Source: Asterias rubens (Eukaryota > Echinodermata > Asteroidea > Forcipulatida > Asteriidae). Taken from it: DNA of 64,000 nucleotides. The notes beneath the pieces were generated by a model. That model ran no database searches. It was not told where the DNA came from and saw only the letters and a program-made list of their open reading frames with translations. Positions 1 through 13,324 of this stretch are shown piece by piece. The stretch is from positions 4,280,501 to 4,344,500 of the forward strand of contig NC_047062.1 of NCBI RefSeq assembly GCF_902459465.1, written 5' to 3'. The translations under genes were made by a program, and so were the position numbers. The number at the start of each line of letters is the position of its first letter. Within the stretch, counting starts at the first letter, position 1.

Positions 1-199
1 GAATTTTCAAAAGGGCTTTATAACCAGCATTTCTTTGATGAGTTATTTGCATGAGTGTCATCAGTAAACGGGGTTTCTTCATATACCACATTGGTTTCAT
101 TAAGGCTATTCTTTTAAGCATAAATTGCGCTTTCAACTAAAATTGTTTCTCACATAATTGGATTCTCAAAAAATTAAGATGTTCGTTTCTACCACTCAG

Positions 200-2298
200 G
201 ACCAGCTCCAGTCTCGTACTGTGAATTTGATGGAGTGACGTACTCGGATGGGGAGACCTGGAATCTAGACCAGTGCATTCACTGTATGTGTGAGAACGGC
301 AGGACGGGATGCGTGGTACCAGACTGTCCCGATACGAGCTGCAGTAATTCTGTCATATTGCCGGGCGAATGTTGCCCTCGCTGTCCAAGTAAGTCCTTCA
401 CTTGCTCAGTTGATTTTTATTTATCAGTGAAGTCTTGTTTGATATATAAATCGTACGACTCTTTTTATCATTGATGTTCACATAGTTTTCAAAAGTTTGT
501 TTTCCTCCAACATTTAACTAATATAACAGAATTGGGTTTGATTTATTTTTTTAAATTTTTTTTGGGGGGGGGGGGGCTGGCTAGCCACTGATCCAGTGGA
601 CTGATAGATAATTTATTGCAATTATTTTCATTCTGAAAAACTCTAGTTGTGACTGAGAAATTAAGAATGTGTTCAATTATTTAAGTAGGTTTTCAATTAT
701 TTTCATTCTGAAAATAAAATAGAAATTTGCTTTTACTCTATAGTTATGAATTAGAAATTAAGTATGTATGTCTGATTTCATTTTAATCGTAGATGAAACT
801 CCCAGAGGAACCGAGGAACCTGTTCAGAATAACGGTAAGTCCAGATGTTCAGGGCATTCACTCAGTGAATTTCAAAATTCTCTTTGCTCTCCATTAAAGG
901 GAAGGTAATAAAATAATGAAAGACTTCGAGCTAGAAGTCTTTTACTCCTATCTGAAATCACACAAATTCCTCCAACAAGGGTGTTTTTTTCTCTCATCAT
1001 TTTCTCGCAAATTCGATTTGAGTTGAGCCCAAATTTGCACAGACTTGTTATTTTATGCTTATGATGGGATACACCAAGTGAGAACACTTGTCTTTGACAA
1101 TTAAAAAAGGTGTACCTTCCCTTTAATGTCTTGCACACAATAGTAAAGACTTCACAGACATTCCTACAAGTTTATTGCTCGACTCTGATCCATCAAGGTG
1201 GTAACTACTCCATTGTGACAGTATCTTCTTCCATTTATTTATTTTAATGTAGCCATAATTCACAAAAACATAATCAGATTGACAGTACATGTACAGCATT
1301 AATATTTTACAAGTTAATCAAATAGTGAACATTAGCCATATGACAACTTGTGAAAAAAAAAACCCAAGTTACTCTGTTACATACACAATTACATACAGTA
1401 TTTTATCATGCAATTCCAGAATGAGGTTTTAGTTTTCTAGTAAATGCATCAATGCAAAGGTCAATGTGTTCAAATCCCACTTGAGTGATTTGCCTGTGGA
1501 TTTTTCCACTGTACTTTGGAAAATATTGAACATACAGTGCTTAAAACACTGCAGGGCAGTGTAAAGGTAAAAACGAATTAAACTCTTTAAGTTCTCAATT
1601 TAATTTGGTATTGATTTTTTTTTATCTTTACAGAAATACTTCCAACAATGGCAGACACACGACCCAAAACCCAAATATCAAACCATTTGCCAAACGGATA
1701 TGACATTGGTAAGTTCATAATGTGGAATCAATTTTCAAAGGAATTTTGTGTTCTTTGGGACTAAGCTCTTTCAGTTGTTTTTTCTTTGCTGAAAGGCAGC
1801 AATGATTAATTCTTGCATTTTTAATTTTGCCAAAGTTGTTGTGATCAGATAATCTACCTAGTACTTAAATATCTTCTCTGGGTTGACTTTGTAGATACAG
1901 ATTCCAAAACAACTCTCGGTGGCAACGACTTATCCTCAACTCCGTCTAAACCATTCCCCGTCCTGGCGGTCATCTTCTCCATCCTCGCTGTAATTCTTGC
2001 CATCTGTATCGTTCTAATCATGCTCCTCTACGTCACAAGATGGCGACACCGCCTCCTCTATCAGGTCACCAAGAAAGGAGCCCCGCCCCCAAAGGTCATC
2101 ACCACGGCGGCGACCATCAAGACCAAGAACCTTGATATTAAGAACAGTAACCGAGACTCGGTCCGCGACTCAATGCGGGATTCCATCAGAGATTCGGCCA
2201 TTTTTAAGGAAAACAATGTGCCGCGGAGCAATCTGGAGTTGGGCACGGACGTCAAACGATTAGGTGATTACACAATAGGTAAACCGGTACCCGTTTGA
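200..2298 (+). CDS. VWC-domain single-pass membrane protein, 3' exons (partial)
   Basis: Four exons with matching phases: 200-388, 793-834, 1634-1708 and 1895-2298 (stop 2296-2298); the 5' part lies outside the window. The first exon encodes one von Willebrand factor C module with ten cysteines, including the CxxCxC pattern (CIHCMC) and the closing CCPRC. Two short exons give a Thr/Pro/Asn-rich linker. The last exon encodes a strongly hydrophobic transmembrane helix (about 1978-2034), then a basic WRHR stop-transfer and a cytoplasmic tail of about 85 residues. The tail holds a repeated R-D-S motif (about 2152-2199). VWC modules commonly bind extracellular matrix or BMP-type ligands, so an extracellular binding role is likely but inferred. 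DGCR2/IDD and CRIM1 share the VWC-plus-TM layout, but I could not match the tail to either, so no symbol is given. Confidence 0.85.
894..1126. mobile_element. MITE, TTAA-flanked, third TIR type
   Basis: A 233-bp element in an intron of the VWC gene. It starts TTAAAGGGAAGGTAA and ends with the inverted form TACCTTCCCTTTAA. The interior (GTTATTTTATGC, GTCTTTGACAATTA, a CAAATTTGCACAG-like block) resembles the interior of the larger TTAAAGGCAGTGGACAC elements elsewhere in the window, although the ends differ. Confidence 0.7.
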
Positions 2299-3696
2299 TA
2301 AGTACCGGGAAATTTTTTAACTTGTGGACTATCATTCTTTTGTAGTTTAAAGAAAGAAAAAAAAAAAAAGTTGACAGAGTTTATTTTGCATTTTGGGGTA
2401 CTTCTTCTAGGGAGAGGGATATTCTTTTATTTTCCAGTAGAATTGTTTTCAGTTAATAATTTGAGAAATCCTAAGCGCACATAAGTATGGTTCAATTCAA
2501 GCAAACAAATGAAGATAATGTATTGAAAGCCTTTTGAATTGGAATTTACTTGCAGTTTAAACTATAAAATATGCAATTATTTACCTATCAATACAAGTTT
2601 GTTCAAAATTTATAGAAAGCTTACAATATATAAACTAAAATTGGGGTTGAAATCCAGACCCCTAGAAGAGGACAACTTTGTGGCATAGAAATATGAACAA
2701 TGCCGTTAGTTGTGCGCAGCAATACAAAATGACGATTAGGTGATTTGTTGCTGGTTGCAACACTACTAAAGATGGTGAAAGTCTGCACAGAATCAGTTCA
2801 CATCCCAAATACCAATGAATTTGGACAGCTGCAGTGAAAACATACCAGGGCTAAATGGCCAGGGATATGCATTGTCACGGTGTGTGCATTGTTATTCAGT
2901 GTTTTGCTGTGTGTCATGAAAGCACACTACCAGGCTGGATGATCTACATTTTGAGGGATTAATACAAACAAATAATAACTTGCAACAAACTCATAAAGAT
3001 ATTATGTATTATTATTTATTAATTTCATACATTCAGCCCCCAGAAGGTTTGTAAAAAAAATACCACTTTGTGTACTTTTAAAAGACATCCTAAATACTTG
3101 CATAAATGTCAAAGCTTTCATTGAGAAAATATTTCTCTTTTTGGAACACTTGGTCATTTCTTGGAAGTTTTTAACATTAATCCTTCTAATAAGCCACAGA
3201 TGTGTTTCCATTAGAACAATCCGTACAAAAATCAAATTGAACTTTTCTCTGTTTAATGTTTGAGTGTAGTGGTAGGGTCTTAACTGGCAGTAGGGTTGAG
3301 ACTATTGCCGTACATCTGTTGTATCTCTGTTCCCACTATGCAGTCGTTTCAGTTACCTTGACATGATGTCTGTAAGCCATGCCACATCGTTTCCTTCAAT
3401 CCAGGGCATATTCTGGCAGACGAAACACTAAACTGGTCATGTGAAGAACTTTACTGTGGGTGTCATAGTAAAAACAAGAATTGTGAAATAACCAGCCGAA
3501 CAAGTTTTGAGATGTGCCCTCTAAATTTCATCATATCAGAATATTCATACAACTGCATATACAGCTTTCATGTTGGGGTCAATTCAAAAAGAGAGTCCTA
3601 ACTAGTGCTATGACTCTTTAGCAGTTATTAAAAACTTAAGGCTAGCCCTAAGTTAGGACAAGATCCCAACTCGAGATAAGACTAGTCTTAACTCCA

Positions 3697-3941
3697 GGGC
3701 CCAATTTCATAGAGCTGCTTAAGCAAAAAATGTTGCTTAAGCAAAAAAATCTTTGCTTTGTAAAATCAGATTACCGGCTAAGATTCCACTCAATTGTTTT
3801 GCTAAGTAAACAACAGCTAAATATTAATCACAAGCAATGTACATGGCATGAGATTTTTGCCAGTAACATGTGTAAAATGAGCAAGCTATTTTCGTGCTTG
3901 AGCAAATTTCTTTGCTTAAGCAGCTCTATGAAATTGGGCAC
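3697..3941. mobile_element. Stem-loop MITE (GGGCCCAATTTCATAGAGC ends)
   Basis: The ends are inverted copies: GGGCCCAATTTCATAGAGC followed by TGCTTAAGCA at the left, and TGCTTAAGCAGCTCTATG then AAATTGGGC at the right. The interior has no ORF. Related copies occur at about 9404, 12439, 27579, 34308, 40494, 59322 and 60119, so this is a multicopy non-autonomous family. Confidence 0.75.
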
Positions 3942-5724
3942 AGGCTATGTGATGTCACGGGTTCCTTGGACTATAGTGAATCAGAATTCTTAATTTCAAG
4001 GTGTAAGTCAGTGTGACAATATCTGATGAGAAGTAAATATAATGTAGCCTCCCAGAAAGACTGCTTGGGTCAAACGTTTTTTTTTTTTTTGCAAGAAATA
4101 AATACATGAGAAGAGACATGACCGGTTTTTTTCTGGGCACCACATTTTGGGCAAAGAGTGTGAACTGTGAGTTAAGGTCAGTGTTAACGAGCAAGGTGAC
4201 TGATGTTACGACGCTATTTCCAAAAGCAATAAACCAAAGAGAGATTGTGATTGCTATAATCACAATGGGGGATATTATAACCTTAAATTCAATTATTCGA
4301 TTTGATATCAGGATTTGTTTTGCCTCGTTTTTTTCTTCCATCTCATTTCCATTAAATCTGTGAGTTTGTTTAACCTTTTGTATCATTGCATTTATTTAAC
4401 TGAACAAATAAAATGATTTTATAGGTATGGTGTTTGAGTGATGGGGGTCACCTTGAAGTTGCACATGTATGTGCAACCGCACATTGTAGGCTACATGTTT
4501 GTTGGCAGCATTTGGTCATATTTTGTGGTGTAACAGGGTGATGTAAAAAAAAAATTGTTTTATCGCAACCTTCTCATAAGCTTCTAATTGAATTATATTA
4601 GGAGATACTAGGTACGATATTTTACTGTTCCTAAAACCTTAAAAGAGAAAGACACTTGTATTTTTGAGCTGGTTTTTTTTCTCTCTTCTTTCTTGAAAGC
4701 TATAATGCTGAACAACAATAATGTACCACCCCTTGAAAAAGACTAGTACTTTTGACATGGTCACGCACAATGTTGTGCATGTTGTCATTCCTTCATGGAA
4801 CCAGCCAGCGTAAACAAAGTTGAAGCAAATTTTCTTCCATTTTTGTTTTGGTTTTGAAATAGTTCTTGTTTCTTTTAGGCAGTTGGTGTTTTCTAATAGT
4901 GTAAAAAAAAAACGTAAAATACATTTTTTATGAACTCCCACCAAGAACGAGGGATTTGTTCCTGTTTTTGAAGTTATTAATATGCAAAAAAAAAAATTAA
5001 GGTCATCAAAAACCACTAAAACCAACGAATTCCCCATTTGTAAATAGAAATATTGTAAATATTTGAATACCTAATTGTGCCATGTATTATTTGTTTTTGT
5101 TAATTCATGATGACAAATCAATATTTATAAAGTTACTTTGGATTGGACAGCAGCATTTTGGTCTTATTCACCCCCCCCCCCCCCTCCCCTGGTTGGAGAG
5201 AATCTATATATACTGTGTATATGTTTCTGTGTAAAACTCTGTTTTTATTCCGCTTTACATAACAAATTAGGTGTTGAAACTTGAAAGCTAAATCTTCAGT
5301 CGTTGGCTCGAAGAGGCAGCAAACTTGCAGGTTATCCAAGATCAAACAGTTTTCTTAAGACAATGACAAGTTTAGCTGGGAAAATATTGCCAGTAACAAT
5401 ATTATATCAAGTAATTGCCACGAAACTGTATCTGTTATTAGCAATGTACTACTAACTGCAACCTGGTGGATATAAACTTGGTGTAATCTAACTGCATCTT
5501 AACTAGTGGGATAGGTGAGACGGGCAATTTATTTGCAACGAGGTGATACTAACAGATATACTTATAAAGTGAAACAAAATAAGGATTATTGTGATGCAAT
5601 TTATGTAAGTTTGTTTTTCCAACTGTGAAGAAGGATATCGTGTAGGTAATAACAGTTGTCATAAAAAGTTATATTTGGAAAAACAGATGATTAATATTCA
5701 TTTTGGGGTTGAACAAAGGAAACT

Positions 5725-6010
5725 TTACTTGAGCAGGATCTGAACCAACAACCTTTGGTTTAAGGTACCGGTGTCAGCCTCTACCAAATGAGCTATCTAT
5801 CCCACTGCCGCTTCCCAGGTTGTATCTTTAATTTGGTAGTGATCCCTGGCTACTACACGGCAGCTAACGGTTGCATGATTTCTGACTGCATGGCACCCCC
5901 GAAAAAAAAGACATTGACAAAAGAGGGATACTGCAAACATAAGGCTAGATAGCTCAGTTGGTGGAGCGCCACCAGCTATCAAACTGAGGGCGGTGGTTCT
6001 AATCCCACTC
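5725..6010. repeat. Two tRNA-like SINE pieces in opposite orientation
   Basis: On the minus strand, 5725-5815 carries an A-box-like TAGCTCATTTGGTAGAGG and a B-box-like GGTTCAGATCC. On the plus strand, 5944-6010 carries TAGCTCAGTTGGTGGAGCG and a degenerate B box (GGTTCTAATCC). Neither folds into a clean cloverleaf with an acceptor stem, so both are more likely tRNA-derived SINE remnants than tRNA genes. Confidence 0.5.
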
Positions 6011-6129
6011 TAGTAATGTTTTCTTCATTCAACCCAAAATTATTTAAAAATTTACTCACTCAGTTTTCCTTATGGTTCATGTCTTGATAATTAATATTTG
6101 GTTGAACGAGGGAATAGAATTAGTCATCT

Positions 6130-6255
6130 TCGGACTGATGATACCCAAGCCTACATCCGTATGGACTGTAAAAGGGGTAACCCTGTTTCAGCCCTCGGAG
6201 TAGGTGGCAACGGCCTCTGGAATAAAATAATTGTAGCCCACACCTTGCTAGATGT
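6130..6255 (-). repeat. SINE tail fragment
   Basis: The reverse complement matches the 3' body of the tRNA-Leu-like SINE at 30240-30360: blocks such as GAGGCCGTTACCACCTACTC in the latter, GGCTTGGGTATCATCA and TGTGGGCTACAATTATTTT recur with small changes. The tRNA head is missing. Confidence 0.55.
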
Positions 6256-8896
6256 CACCTGGGTCTAATTTCATAAAGGCGTTAAGCAGAAAATACTGCT
6301 TGACAAACTTATTTGCTTAGTAAAGATTTGGTGGGCACTAGTCAAAACAGTGTAACTTAATGTGATTTTGGCTTTTCTTTGAAATTTTGCCCTGACGAGG
6401 GGCATCATCTCATAATGGTCATTGCCCCCCATTATTAAATGGCAAAGAAGTGGAAACAATATTTTGTAAATGTTGAATGTTCATCAGGTCAAGTCAGTGA
6501 CTCATGATGGTATAACTCCTTTCCAAGTCCAGACACTTTGGTACTAGTTTTGGTACAAAGCCCTGAATCTTTGTTTGGTTGGTAGTTTGCAACAACTCTC
6601 TTTATCTTGAGGAATTGTACAAATGTGTGTTTGAATTTAAATTGCAATTTAATAATACATGCTCATGAAAATGATTGAACATCGGTAAGAAATAGGCCCT
6701 TCATATAAACTGGCAAAGATTGTATTTATACCATTTTTGTGGACAACAATTTATTGCTTTATGCATTTAATAGTAACGGAGTGTCAAACAGGGTCCTGTT
6801 ATTCGAAAAAAGCTAAAAGTGGAATATTGAATAAAATCAACTCATTTTGTTCCAATTGTTTTCATTTGTTAAAACATTTTTATTTTTTATGCGGTCAATT
6901 TTTGATACTTGTATATAAGAAGCTAGCATTTAATTATTGCTTTTTCCTTCCAGGCCATGGATTATTGTTGTTATTATCGTTATTATTACTTTGTTTTTGT
7001 ATTTGGCATTACTATTACCAAGTACATGGATTTGTATGTACATGTATGTAATTATTGCAACATTCTTTGCATAGAAATGATAGTTATATCTCAAAATGGA
7101 TAAGTAAATAAAATTTACTGAGCTAAGAAGAAGTTTTTTGTAACATCTTGTACTATTTTTTGTGTTGTTGGTGTTGATGAAACTCGGATTGAGTATATTT
7201 TTGGGTACACTTTACTGAGTACACTTGAGTACTAACAGCTGTGAGTCTTGAAAACATGTATCTGTAACTTAAAGTCTGAGGCTTGAGTTTGTGTTGAAGT
7301 TGAAAACATTTTAACAAGTACATGTATTGGTAAAAGTACAAATACTTCAACTGTGAGTTGAACTCAAAATGAGGAAGTCCGAAACTTTATCTGGTGATAT
7401 TATGGGGCTGAGACTGGACCCAAAGGGCCCTCTACCAAGATCGGAAACTTAAAAGACTGACCAAAATTCTAATCCCAGCAAAAGAGGCTTTGAGACCCAC
7501 ATCACAGGGATGTTGTTGAGTACAACTTATAAAGCACATGTATTGGCAAGATTTAAAAAGGTATTGCAGTACATCATGACCCCTTCAGAAAGTGGCAAGT
7601 ATAATCACAACTCACTAAGAAGGTACAAGATGAAATGCAAAGTTTGTGGTATTCTGTTCCCACTCCATTTTTTTAAAGGGTGTTCTGTGACTATTAGGTG
7701 ATTAGGTAGTCGTAATTCAGCTCTTCAGAGTATACTAGTTTTCCCCTTTTTCATCTCTTTTTTTCCCCCAGCAAATTTCATTGTGTTCTTTTCAGTTGTC
7801 CATACAATCAACATACAGTCAATTTAGCCTTAATTGCATGTTTCTAGACACCAATCCTTACAAAATTATTGTCCTTTTTTATGCCAAAAAGCAGCAATAA
7901 CAAAAACTTACAGTCTTTACCCACTTCTGAATGAACCAATTTGTACAATTTACACAGAACTTCCTCGAGATTAGGGCACTACGGTAGCTTAGGACACAAC
8001 CAATAGCCCAAGAAAGTACACAAATTACACATTAGCTTTTGTTTGGACACACAGCTCAAAGGGGAAATTAGACTTTAGATTGCGAGTGGAATGGGGTTAA
8101 CAACCATTCTGACGCCAGACATATTAGCAGTTACTTTACGCCCAAGGCTAGCGTCTTCATCAAGTAGTCTGGCCTGAATTAATGTATTGTTGTCCATGAC
8201 AAAAATACGCTCCAAATATTGACTCGCTGGTCCATAAACCTGTCAGCATTTATGATGAATGATTGTGGAACATCTTGTTCAACCTTGTACAAAGCCTAAT
8301 CTTTTTAACAAGTTAGATGAATGTTTATGATAGAATAACGTTCTACTTGGTATAATTAACTCATTCAACTTTGTGGCTGGCTTTGTTTAGAACATCATGA
8401 CATCATTACATATTGTGCCAAACAAATGTGAGTGTAAGATATCTTTTCTTCAATCATGATGAAAAATGAAATTGTATTTTGTTCTTGCTGAAAGGCTTTA
8501 GAGGCAATGAAGAAAATGATTGTTACGATTTCTGCCGGTTCACATGTTATGCGGAACTAATTTCAAAGTGAATTTCCCTTTTATTGACCAAGTCATGGTG
8601 CTTGCCCAATAAGCCATTGCGAGTTGGATTTGAACAAAGTCTGATACAATGACTTGCTTAGTCACAAGTTACTGCTTAAGTTTGAATTCCTCAGACTAAA
8701 GAGACAGTTTTTATGTCAAATGGTCGGGGCAAGCTTTTTGTGTAGCAACCTCTAATGATCTAAGCCTAGTAGCATTGTGCCATACACGTTCATTCAAAAC
8801 TGTGTATGGATGTTTGCGGTCTCTTACAAAAATATGCAAAAGCTTGCCCAAACAAAACAGTTTGGGGAATTCAAATTTAAGCAATGCAAATGCCTA

Positions 8897-9288
8897 TTAA
8901 AGACACTGGACACTATTGGTAATTGTCAAAGACCAGTCTTCTCACTTGGTGTATCTCAACATATGCATAAAATAACAAACCTGTGAAAACTTGAGCTCAA
9001 TTGGTCGTCAAAGTTGCGGGATAATAATGAGAGAATAAACACCCTGGTCACACGAAGTTGTGTGCTTTCAGATGCTTGATTTCGTGACCTCAAATTCTAA
9101 ATCTGAGGTCTCAAAATCAAATTCACAACAAATTACTGGTACTTCTTTCTCGAAAACTACTTCACTTAACAGGGAGTCGTTTCTCACAATGTTTTATACT
9201 ATCAACCTCTCCGCATTACTCGCTACCGAGTGGGGTTTTATGCCAATAATTATTTTGAGTAATTACCTATAGTGTCCACTGCCTTTAA
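8897..9288 (+). mobile_element. TTAA MITE, GGCAGTGGACAC-type
   Basis: About 390 bp, bounded by TTAA on both sides. Left end TTAAAGACACTGGACACTAT, right end ATAGTGTCCACTGCCTTTAA. It contains the family blocks ATATGCATAAAATAACAAAC, CACACGAAGTTGTGTGC and a central hairpin GACCTCAAATTC / ATCTGAGGTC. No coding capacity. Confidence 0.85.
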
Positions 9289-9403
9289 ATTTCAACTTAT
9301 ATTTATTTCAACCCTTCCCATAGAGTGTTAAACAAGCTTATCTGATGAGGAAAGCGTATTCTACCCTAGTCACAGAGAGTCAACCTCAACAGGTTATACA
9401 CTA

Positions 9404-9555
9404 GGGCCCAATTGTATAGAGCTGCTTAAGCGCAAAAAGTGATGCTTATCAGAATAAGGTTACCAGCCAAAATACCATGCCACATGCCCAATTTGGGACA
9501 GGTATCCTGCTTATTTTGCTGATTTCCCGCTTAAGCATTGGTCCAGAAATTGGAC
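9404..9555. mobile_element. Stem-loop MITE, diverged copy
   Basis: Begins GGGCCCAATTGTATAGAGCTG and contains the family's ACCAGCCAAAATACCATG block. The right end is degraded. Confidence 0.5.
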
Positions 9556-9965
9556 CAAAACACAGGTTATTTCATGGGGTTGGCAAAATACAACATTACA
9601 CTAAAAGGAAGCACTTTGATTCATAGTTTTTTCGCTGTTAGTTCTTTTAATATTGTTCTTCAGGATGCATTAAAATTTGAACCAAGATATATATTTATTT
9701 TTTTATAAAACAAGATTTTATATTCGTTTAAAATGTTCACCGGTTAATTAAAAAAAAAAGGGGATAGCTGCAAGAGAGGGGAGCGACCGTCAAAGGGAGA
9801 GGGTTGAGAGGGTTAGGCAATCCGGGCAAAATATAATCTAAGTAAATTGAATTTAAGATGGCGATACAAGGAGCACAGTAAATAACCAATGGTGCAATAC
9901 CCTTTGACAGCACTACTAACCTGTGCCAGCACTAATAATACCAAAGGTACAGCTAGTATTCTCTA

Positions 9966-10103
9966 AAGCCTGGTTCATATTTCCTGCGAATGGGAAGAAA
10001 AAAAATTTTGAAGCCACAAATTCACAATGAAAAATTAGCTGCGAAAACAGCCATGTGACGTCAAAATTCGCTTCTCAATCGCAGGAAGTATGAACCAGGC
10101 TAT
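9966..10103. repeat. Imperfect inverted repeat, about 138 bp
   Basis: The left arm AGCCTGGTTCATATTTCCTG is matched by the right arm CAGGAAGTATGAACCAGGCT. The spacer has no ORF. It is probably a small hairpin MITE. Confidence 0.6.
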
Positions 10104-12438
10104 AGGCATGCACGATGTCAGCCTCCCCTTAAAACACAATGCTAAGATTCCAATGCAAGTTGTCTTCCATTTTTTGACGATCGATACACCAGTGAATTTG
10201 CAAATTGGTTGGCTAAAAAACTAGGGCTCCTATGACATTATAGGCCATACACAAATTTGGATTTGAAAACTGTCTGGTAATGTTTGGTCACAATTGGATG
10301 CTCTATTTGAATTACATTACCAGGCAAGTTGGGGTTATTGTATAGATTAGCGTTTCCCAATTCTAGAGTTATGCAGACTTACTATACAATGAAAGACAAT
10401 TCATATCACAAAGATCATGTCATGTAAATAAGAGGTGATTTTAACCGAAGAATATTTGAAGTATAAAACAATAACAGTTATGTTTTCCATTTCTTTGGGG
10501 ATACTACTGCTATGATAATTCTAATAATATTGAAGGGTACATATTACTACCCTTCATAGTGCAGTAAATATCAAGCCAATCTGTTGTATATCTACATAAT
10601 ATTTACTTAGTATATTTGTATAGGCTAAACATAATTTGTGTCCACTCTTTGCAAATTAACGCAGCTCAAGATTCAGTTTATGCTTTGAGGGCATGCATAC
10701 AGCAGAGAGGATACGGATTGTCCATGTGAGGGTTTGCATTAACTGGTACTCAACCTCAAATACACGAGTTGGGTACCAGACAGTATCGGCTTCTGATCCT
10801 TCTGCTGCCAAAGCTCATCTCACATGTAGTAAACCTTGACCTTTCCACACGACCTACGACCTTTCCACAAGTTGACACAACTGTAATAAGTCGCATTACT
10901 ACGAGTGGATTTGGTAAATAAGCATTCATTAAGTTTTTACAATTCCCTAAATCCATTAAAGAAATATAAACACATTTCGCTTTTAGTTTAATAATTAAAT
11001 AAATTGGGCATAGCGTTATAATTTTCCTTCTCTGTACAAATTTGCTGGCGTGCTCAGGATTGAACAAGCTATAAATGATTCAAAACATAGACTAGGTGCA
11101 ATGTAGAAACATTAAAAAAAATGATACAATACTGCCCCTAACCCCCCACCCCACCACTTACTAAACATCTGGATTCAAGGATACAAAAGGTGATTTCCTG
11201 CGTTTCTAAACAATCTCCACTCACACAACCACCATAATAAAGGTAACAATTGCAAATCAATTCATAAACTTCCATGCATCCCCCCTCATTCAATATACGA
11301 TTGAGTAAAATACGCAATCATAAGTACATACTATTAGCTGTATAGTTCTGTACAATAGCCAGTTATGTTCATCAACTCTGGTGTGTAGTTTGGAAGCCAA
11401 TCTTCGGACACTATAACATTAAGTACCCAATACTAGAAAAACAAAAAAATGAACAGATCCAGCCCAAAACCCATCATGAAGGAGCTCAGCATTGGCCAAG
11501 AATGTGAGGTGGCAACAGCTATGGCTAGGACCGTTGCTAAGGACCTCCTATACTTCATCACGTGGCAATCAAGCCGTAGCCATAGCTGTAGCCACAAAAT
11601 TGCAGAGTCTTACTTTCCAGCTTTGAAAAAATAAAACGTGAAAGTTAGTACATAAAACTAGTAGTGAAGAATTCAACGCAATCTAACTTTGATTAAAAGC
11701 GTGAATATTCTTCTCATGCTTAATTTTGCACCAATTTCTATCCAAAGGCAGATCAGACATCGACATTTTAAATATATTAAAGGCTCAACAAAAGGGAGTT
11801 TAACAAACAAAACATTTCATGCATAATCCCTTGCTGTTATTGTTATCAGCTTGTTCCACCAACTGATGTATTAATTTGAACCTGAGTAGGTTATGTAGGC
11901 TTGGTTTGTGTTAGGTTGTATACAGAAGAAATGCATATATTAAGGTACAACACTTTGAGTAAGATTTAGGCTGTAGCTTTATCTGTGTACAAATTTGTGG
12001 CAAGTCTTTTCAGTGTATATAAAAACGGGGAAAACTAATCCAAACAACGTTTTACTTCTGAGCTTTCTCATTTTCAGCCTTATGCATGAGAGCATTTTCA
12101 TGCATATTTATAAGCTACCTCCAACGGTTTTTCTCCACGAAGTATTTCACAAACAAAAGAACAAACTTTCCCAATTAAACTCATCCATCTTAACCCAAAT
12201 CAAGTTCACTATCTCATTCATAACTACCACAATAATTAAAATCTGTTTATTCAAAATAAAGTTATTATATCTCTTAATAGAAAAAGCTGGATGTTTATTT
12301 ATAAACGTACAGACTCACTCCGGACAGAACAGGAAAAGTTAAAACTCATTCCATTCCTGTCAATGTTACAAACTTACATGTATCTAGTACAGCAGTTACA
12401 TGTATATCAGAAAGAGTTTTTTACAAAAATGCAAAACC

Positions 12439-12627
12439 TGGGCCAAACTTCAGAGAGCTGCTTAAGCAGCAAACATTGCTTAATGATTTTCTGCTTAGCA
12501 AAAATGAGTGAGCAAACATTATCTGCTTAGATAGCGTAGTTTCTATTTCAAAAACACTACAAACCAGAAGCATAGCAGTAAGCACCAAATGTGATTACTG
12601 GCATAACAGCTTTATAAAACTGGCCCC
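12439..12627. mobile_element. Stem-loop MITE copy
   Basis: Starts GGGCCAAACTTCAGAGAGCT followed by TGCTTAAGCAG, and ends CAGCTTTATAAAACTGGCCCC. It is the same family as 3697-3941, with an internal deletion. Confidence 0.6.
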
Positions 12628-12739
12628 ATACATGTACCTTTCATGGTCTGGTCACACCAAACTTAACTATCTTTAGCCGTTTAGAAACAAAAACATTTCC
12701 ATCTATTTTTCTGACAAAGCTTTTTCATATCACTTCTTG

Positions 12740-13115
12740 TTAAAGCCATTGGACCCTTTCGGTAAACAGTGTTGTCCAAGGCCCACACTTTGTGTACCAC
12801 AACTTCTATATCAAATAACAAACCTGTGAAAATTTAGGCTCAATCGGTCATCGGAGTCGGGAGAAAACAACGGGAAAACCCACCCTTGTTTCTGCGCGTT
12901 TCGCCGTGTCATGATATGTGTTTTAAATAAATCCGTAATTCTCGTTAACGAGAATTTATATTGTTTTGCTGTTTTCTCAAAAAGTAAAGCATTTCATGGA
13001 ATAATATTTCAAGAGAAGTCTTTCATCATTGCCTTCTGTAAACCCTGCAAGTTATTTGTAAATCTGTGAACTTTTTTTTTTTTTTTCTGAACCAAAAGGG
13101 TCCAATGGCTTTTAA
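12740..13115 (+). mobile_element. TTAA MITE, GCCATTGGACCC-type
   Basis: About 375 bp between TTAA sites. Left end TTAAAGCCATTGGACCCTTT, right end AAAGGGTCCAATGGCTTTTA. The centre is the palindrome TTCTCGTTAACGAGAA. An interior block (ATAACAAACCTGTGAAAATT, then CTCAATCGGTCATCG) is shared with the GGCAGTGGACAC family. Other copies are at 15476, 33851 and 56607. Confidence 0.85.
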
Positions 13116-13318
13116 GCACTTTGTTAATGCATGGTCCCTTATCGACAACACCTCAAGATGAAAGCGAATCAGCATTTCTGCTGGTCTCACACCGAGCCAA
13201 GAATGGAAGAAGTAAAAAAAAAAAAAAAAAAATAAATAAATGTTCAACTCGAGCAAGAAGAATTCAATCTCAATTATCAACAAAACTTCCTGACAAAACT
13301 GGCCGCTATTGTGTGCCT

Positions 13319-13324
13319 TTTATT
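13319..13324 (-). terminator. Candidate ACTR2 poly(A) signal
   Basis: The minus strand reads AATAAA here, about 175 bp downstream of the ACTR2 stop. It is a plausible cleavage/polyadenylation signal, but other AATAAA motifs lie nearby. Confidence 0.3.

Noticed and set aside
3955-4386. 143-codon ORF on the minus strand with hydrophobic stretches
   Set aside because: It lies in AT-rich sequence after the VWC gene, an opposite-strand ORF covers the same bases, and no family motif or splice context is visible.
4639-5037. 132-codon ORF on the minus strand
   Set aside because: Low-complexity, poly-F/poly-K translation from AT-rich DNA; no domain recognised.
9060-9272. Repeated ORFs of about 70 codons at 9060, 19522, 35047, 38879 and 53727
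   Set aside because: They are the same frame through copies of one non-coding MITE family, with the translation produced by its hairpin.
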